NCBI GenBank assembly: GCA_013360405.1
Contig: JABWBR010000027.1
Span: forward strand, 1 to 64,000
Source: Saprospiraceae bacterium
GTDB lineage: Bacteria; Bacteroidota; Bacteroidia; Chitinophagales; Saprospiraceae
DNA length: 64,000 nucleotides
Direction: 5' to 3'
The number at the start of each line of letters is the position of its first letter. The first letter of the stretch is position 1. The position numbers and the translations under genes were made by a program. The notes beneath the pieces were generated by a model that saw only the letters and a program-made list of their open reading frames with translations, did not search any database and was not told where the DNA came from. Below, one piece after another: positions 61,109 to 64,000 of this stretch.

Positions 61109-62232
61109 AGACAATAATACAACTGTGCGTGTGTTGCACGATATTTAGTATATCCTGCTTCGGCCAGCAGGGCCCCTGGAATAACCCCCTCAGGATGGCC
61201 TGGTCCACTAACGGCATTACCTTTGACACCCCGGCCATATTCCAGGATTCCGCGGGCGTTCCCTCCGCAATCAGGTGGAAGGGCGATACGCTGATCGCCG
61301 CTTTTCAGTGGTTCCGGTTGCCCAACCCGTCGCCGACCTGGGACCGGGTGGCCGCCAAGTTCTCCTATGACAACGGACTCACCTGGACGCAACCCACTCC
61401 TATCGTTTTTTCAGGCCTCCCTGCCAATTACCAACGCCCCTTTGACCCCACGCTCACCATTTTTGCCGGCGACAGTATCCGCATGTATTTTTCTTCAAGC
61501 GAGGGCTTGCCTATGGGTGGATTAAATGCCAGCGTAAATACCTATTCTGCCAAAAGCGCCGATGGCATTCACTTTGTATTTGAGCCCGGTCCCCGCGTGG
61601 ATGTAGCCGACAATCGCGTGATCGATCCGGCAGTTATTTATTTCAATAATAGCTGGCATTATGCCTCGCCTATCGGCTCGCCACAACAAGGGGCATATCA
61701 CTATGTGTCACCCAATGGGTTGAATTTTTCTGCGGTACCCAATATACCCTCCGATAATAGCCACAATTGGACGGGGAATTACATGGTCGAAAGTAATGAG
61801 GAATTGCGTTTTTATGGCAGCGGCCCTTTTATCTGGTATAATTCCAGCCCAAATGGAGGAATGTGGAATGGATTCGTACATACAAATATTCAGGGAGGAG
61901 ATCCCAGTGTGGTGAAGATTTCACCCAATAATTACCTGATGATATTTGTAGGGCAGCCTTATGTTACCGCTACTCAAGAGGCATTTGATGAAAATATTGC
62001 CATTTTCCCAAATCCGGTTACAGATCAGCTGAATGTGCAGTTGCCTGAAAAAACAGGATATAACGATACTTATCTAATTTTATATGATGCTACCGGTAAA
62101 CAAATTATACAATTTCAGTTTGAAAATAAACACACAACTATTGACACGGAGATGCTAATGAATGGGCTATATTTTTATCAAATTTTAAGCGGCGGAGCAA
62201 TTCTTCAGTCTGGAAAAATCATAAAAGAATAG
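61105..62232 (+). CDS. Secreted beta-propeller-like protein with T9SS sorting domain
   Basis: A GTG start at 61105 gives 375 residues with a signal peptide (LCVCCTIFSISCFGQ). The body (about 25-290) has sialidase/GH43-like repeats (WSTNGITFDTPAIFQD, YDNGLTWTQPTP, IRMYFSSSEG) but no clear catalytic set. A type A T9SS domain ends it (IAIFPNPVTDQLNVQL ... LYDATGKQIIQFQ ... MNGLYFYQI). The start overlaps the cupin stop by four bases. It is a surface or secreted glycan-binding protein, by context. Confidence 0.88.
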   Translation: MKTIIQLCVCCTIFSISCFGQQGPWNNPLRMAWSTNGITFDTPAIFQDSAGVPSAIRWKGDTLIAAFQWFRLPNPSPTWDRVAAKFSYDNGLTWTQPTPIVFSGLPANYQRPFDPTLTIFAGDSIRMYFSSSEGLPMGGLNASVNTYSAKSADGIHFVFEPGPRVDVADNRVIDPAVIYFNNSWHYASPIGSPQQGAYHYVSPNGLNFSAVPNIPSDNSHNWTGNYMVESNEELRFYGSGPFIWYNSSPNGGMWNGFVHTNIQGGDPSVVKISPNNYLMIFVGQPYVTATQEAFDENIAIFPNPVTDQLNVQLPEKTGYNDTYLILYDATGKQIIQFQFENKHTTIDTEMLMNGLYFYQILSGGAILQSGKIIKE

Positions 62233-62290
62233 GTAATTTAGCTAAACCCAACCGCTAAACCCTAACGCTAAACAGTTACAAAAAATAGTC

Positions 62291-63070
62291 CTACAACGCC
62301 CTATCCAAATGCACATACCCCCCATCCACGTGTATCAACTGCCCTGTGGTATGGCTGGAACAATCCGATAGCAAAAAAACGACCATATTGGCGATTTCTT
62401 CGGCGGTGGTCATGCGCTCTTCAAAGGGAATTTTATCGGTGATAGATTTTAGTTTCTGATCGGGATCGGGGAAGGTTTTAATCCATTTGTCGTAGAGCGG
62501 GGTATAGCATTCCGCCACAATCACAGCATTTACTCTAATGCCATAAGGCAAGAGCTCCACCGCCCATTCGCGGGTAAGTGCATTGCGGCCGCCGTTGGAG
62601 GCGGCGTAGGCCGAGGTATTGCCCTGGCCGGTCTCGGCTGTCTTGGAGCCGATGTTGACGATAGCGCCTTTGCTCGCAATTAAATCGGGCAGGGCGTAAT
62701 GCGCCATCAGGTAGTAGTGGATCAGGTTTTTGTGCAGAGAGGCTACAAAATCCTCGTAACTGCCGCTTTGCAAGCCCACGCCGTCGTTTACCCCGGCGTT
62801 GTTGACCAGGCCTTCTATGCGCCCAAACTCGGCTCTGACGGCCTCTACGGCTGCTTTGCAGGCCTCATTGGAGCTCAACTCGGCCACTACCTGGAAGGCC
62901 CGGCCGCCCATTGACTTTACCTTCTCAACTACAGCTTCATTGTCGACCTTGTTGCGGCCTACGATCACGGGGATGGCCCGCTCTTCAGCCAGTTTGAGCG
63001 CGATGCCTTCGCCGATGCCTTTGGCGCCGCCGGTGATAATTATTATTTTATTTTTTATGTTTAAGTTCAT
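62291..63070 (-). CDS. SDR oxidoreductase (L-fucose dehydrogenase-like)
   Basis: The 259-residue protein is a classical short-chain dehydrogenase: the nucleotide loop TGGAKGIGEGIALKL, VNNAGVNDGVGL, and the catalytic Ser/Tyr/Lys region, where the Lys position reads SAYAASNGGRNAL (Tyr kept, Lys replaced by Asn). It ends with IHVDGGYVHLDRAL. In Bacteroidota such an SDR with a mutarotase and an amidohydrolase forms the oxidative fucose/rhamnose route. The Asn in place of the usual catalytic Lys should be noted. Confidence 0.85.
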   Translation of the reverse strand: MNLNIKNKIIIITGGAKGIGEGIALKLAEERAIPVIVGRNKVDNEAVVEKVKSMGGRAFQVVAELSSNEACKAAVEAVRAEFGRIEGLVNNAGVNDGVGLQSGSYEDFVASLHKNLIHYYLMAHYALPDLIASKGAIVNIGSKTAETGQGNTSAYAASNGGRNALTREWAVELLPYGIRVNAVIVAECYTPLYDKWIKTFPDPDQKLKSITDKIPFEERMTTAEEIANMVVFLLSDCSSHTTGQLIHVDGGYVHLDRAL

Positions 63071-63106
63071 GTTAATTAAATATTTAGTAATTACGGAGGT
63101 TAATTA

Positions 63107-63199
63107 ACCACGGAGTTACACGGAGTTTACACAGAGTTACACGGAGTGAAATAATAAACTCTGTGAAACTCCGTGTGTACTCCGTGTAACTCTGTGGTG
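63107..63199. repeat. 93-base hairpin (ccacggagttacacgg / ccgtgtaactctgtgg)
   Basis: Left arm 63107-63148 and right arm 63157-63199 are near-perfect reverse complements of about 42 bases, with a 9-base loop. It sits between the SDR and mutarotase genes on the same strand and would fold in their shared mRNA or split it into two transcripts. Confidence 0.8.
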
Positions 63200-63214
63200 A
63201 AAAAAAACTCAGCC

Positions 63215-63547
63215 CTAAATCTCACAAATCCGCTCCATCAACTGCCATTTTTCACCGGGATTAACCCCGGGCAAAACCTGCTGGTAATTCCACATCAATT
63301 CCTCCCAGCGCAACACATGCGGGTTGGCCTCATCCATTTGTTTTTTTATTTCAAACGAAAAATCATCTTCCGTTTCCAACAACATAAAAAGCCGGTTTTC
63401 CCAGCGGTAAATATCCAGCGAAATAATGCCGGAATCTTTTATGCTTTTTACTATTTCATCCGGCACGTTTTGGTGGTATTTTTCGTATTCCGAAATCAAT
63501 TGCTGATCGTTTTTTAAATCAAGCAACAGGGCGTATTTTTTTGCCAT
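63215..63547 (-). CDS. L-rhamnose mutarotase family protein
   Basis: The 110-residue protein (ATG at 63547, MAKKYALLLDLK) belongs to the RhaM-type dimeric alpha/beta-barrel family: EKYHQNVPDEIVKSIKDSGIISLDIYRWENRLFMLLE and a His/Trp-bearing end. It speeds anomer conversion of L-rhamnose or L-fucose. A GTG six bases upstream is an alternative start. It lies five bases after the amidohydrolase stop, so the two are co-transcribed. Confidence 0.88.
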   Translation of the reverse strand: MAKKYALLLDLKNDQQLISEYEKYHQNVPDEIVKSIKDSGIISLDIYRWENRLFMLLETEDDFSFEIKKQMDEANPHVLRWEELMWNYQQVLPGVNPGEKWQLMERICEI

Positions 63548-63552
63548 AATCA

Positions 63553-64000
63553 CTAATTAGAAATATTATAAAACCGGCAAGCCGTTTTACCCATGATTTG
63601 GTTTTGTTCGCTTTCGCTTAATGCCTGGATATAGTTTTTTACCAAATCAAATGTACGTTGATAATCGGCGGCCAGCAGGCACACCGGCCAATCGGAGCCG
63701 AACATCAACCTATCCGGGCCGAAGGCCTCCAATGCGACATCCATATAAGGTCTGATATGGCTTTCCTCCCAAAACGCATGATCGGCTTCTGTGACTAACC
63801 CCGATAATTTGCAATACACGTTGGGCAGGCTCGCCATAGCTTGTATATGTTGCTTCCACGGTTCTATTTCCTGTTTTTTGATAAAAGGTTTGGCAAGGTG
63901 GTCGATTACAAAAGGCTGGTAGGAATAGGTTTTGGCCAAATCGTATGCGGCCGGCAAATGATGGGGGTAAATGAGCATGTCGTAGGTGTATTTCAACCTG
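63553..64000 (-). CDS. Amidohydrolase family protein (fuconolactonase-like), partial
   Basis: Only the C-terminal about 149 residues are in the window; the gene's 5' end lies beyond the right edge. The visible part has the barrel motifs FVIDHLAKPF (metal-binding His), KLSGLVTEAD, and FGSDWPVC with the metal-binding Asp, as in amidohydrolase-2 lactonases. In Bacteroidota these hydrolyse L-fucono- or rhamnonolactone. It is the first visible gene of the fucose-type set with the mutarotase and SDR. Confidence 0.85.
   Translation of the reverse strand, partial: RLKYTYDMLIYPHHLPAAYDLAKTYSYQPFVIDHLAKPFIKKQEIEPWKQHIQAMASLPNVYCKLSGLVTEADHAFWEESHIRPYMDVALEAFGPDRLMFGSDWPVCLLAADYQRTFDLVKNYIQALSESEQNQIMGKTACRFYNISN

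Noticed and set aside
1-64000. rRNA or tRNA genes.
   Set aside because: I saw no cloverleaf arms with a TTCRA loop or rRNA signatures; a dedicated tRNA search would settle it.

Overview
The window comes from the chromosome of a member of the Bacteroidota, most likely the class Saprospiria; the class is inferred from general gene content and was not tested. The evidence is two type IX secretion (Por) C-terminal sorting domains (3699-4949, 61105-62232), a hybrid two-component system of the polysaccharide-utilisation kind, bacillithiol deacetylase bshB1, a CCDC81-type HU/SPOR protein, and many -7 promoter boxes of the Bacteroidota form TAnnTTTG. No rRNA, tRNA or CRISPR array was seen.

Layout. 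0.2-8.1 kb is mostly housekeeping (rpsP, hemL, rpe, rplS) with a secreted protein and an HU/SPOR protein. 8.2-10.6 kb is a tight minus-strand set (pdhC/aceF, CoA-binding protein, bshB1). 10.9-16.5 kb holds recR plus a glycosyltransferase, small envelope proteins, an OmpA-like lipoprotein, a beta-barrel and an AraC regulator. 16.6-28.8 kb is a minus-strand block of secreted proteins, a 1399-residue sensor/regulator, a GH3 glucosidase, an acyl-CoA ligase and two paralogous alpha/beta hydrolases. 29.3-37.9 kb carries a MOSC protein, an EI24 protein, an IS3-type remnant, an FtsX permease, tyrS, dinB and a CPBP-cdsA-psd lipid operon. 38.0-46.2 kb is a cell-surface glycan cluster (glycosyltransferases, flippase, acyltransferase-like protein), followed by a broken REC-Hpt remnant. 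47-51 kb is a nitric-oxide module: an Rrf2 regulator and a quinol NO reductase that share a dyad operator.

The most exciting region is 52.7-57.6 kb: a complete diversity-generating retroelement (DGR) on the minus strand. In transcript order it has a TIR-domain transmembrane protein, an exported FGE-sulfatase-fold target with a C-terminal variable repeat, an HRDC protein, an Avd protein, a DGR reverse transcriptase and a template repeat. Comparing the 124-base template (52861-52984) and variable (55218-55341) repeats base by base gives 20 differences, all at template adenines (20 of 32 adenines changed, none of the 92 other bases). The TIR gene sits 12 bases upstream of the diversified gene, which suggests a hypervariable extracytoplasmic receptor coupled to a cytoplasmic TIR effector.

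57.8-64 kb holds a GH92 mannosidase, a cupin, a second sorting-domain protein and a fucose-type sugar oxidation set (SDR, mutarotase, amidohydrolase cut by the window edge). With the GH3 enzyme and the hybrid sensor this points to a glycan-degrading lifestyle.

A second unusual signal runs through the whole window. Many intergenic spaces are filled by arrays of short words (7-10 bases) followed by their reverse complement, making long imperfect hairpins. Different loci use different words, some words recur at distant loci, and arrays often begin exactly at, or supply, the stop codons of flanking genes.
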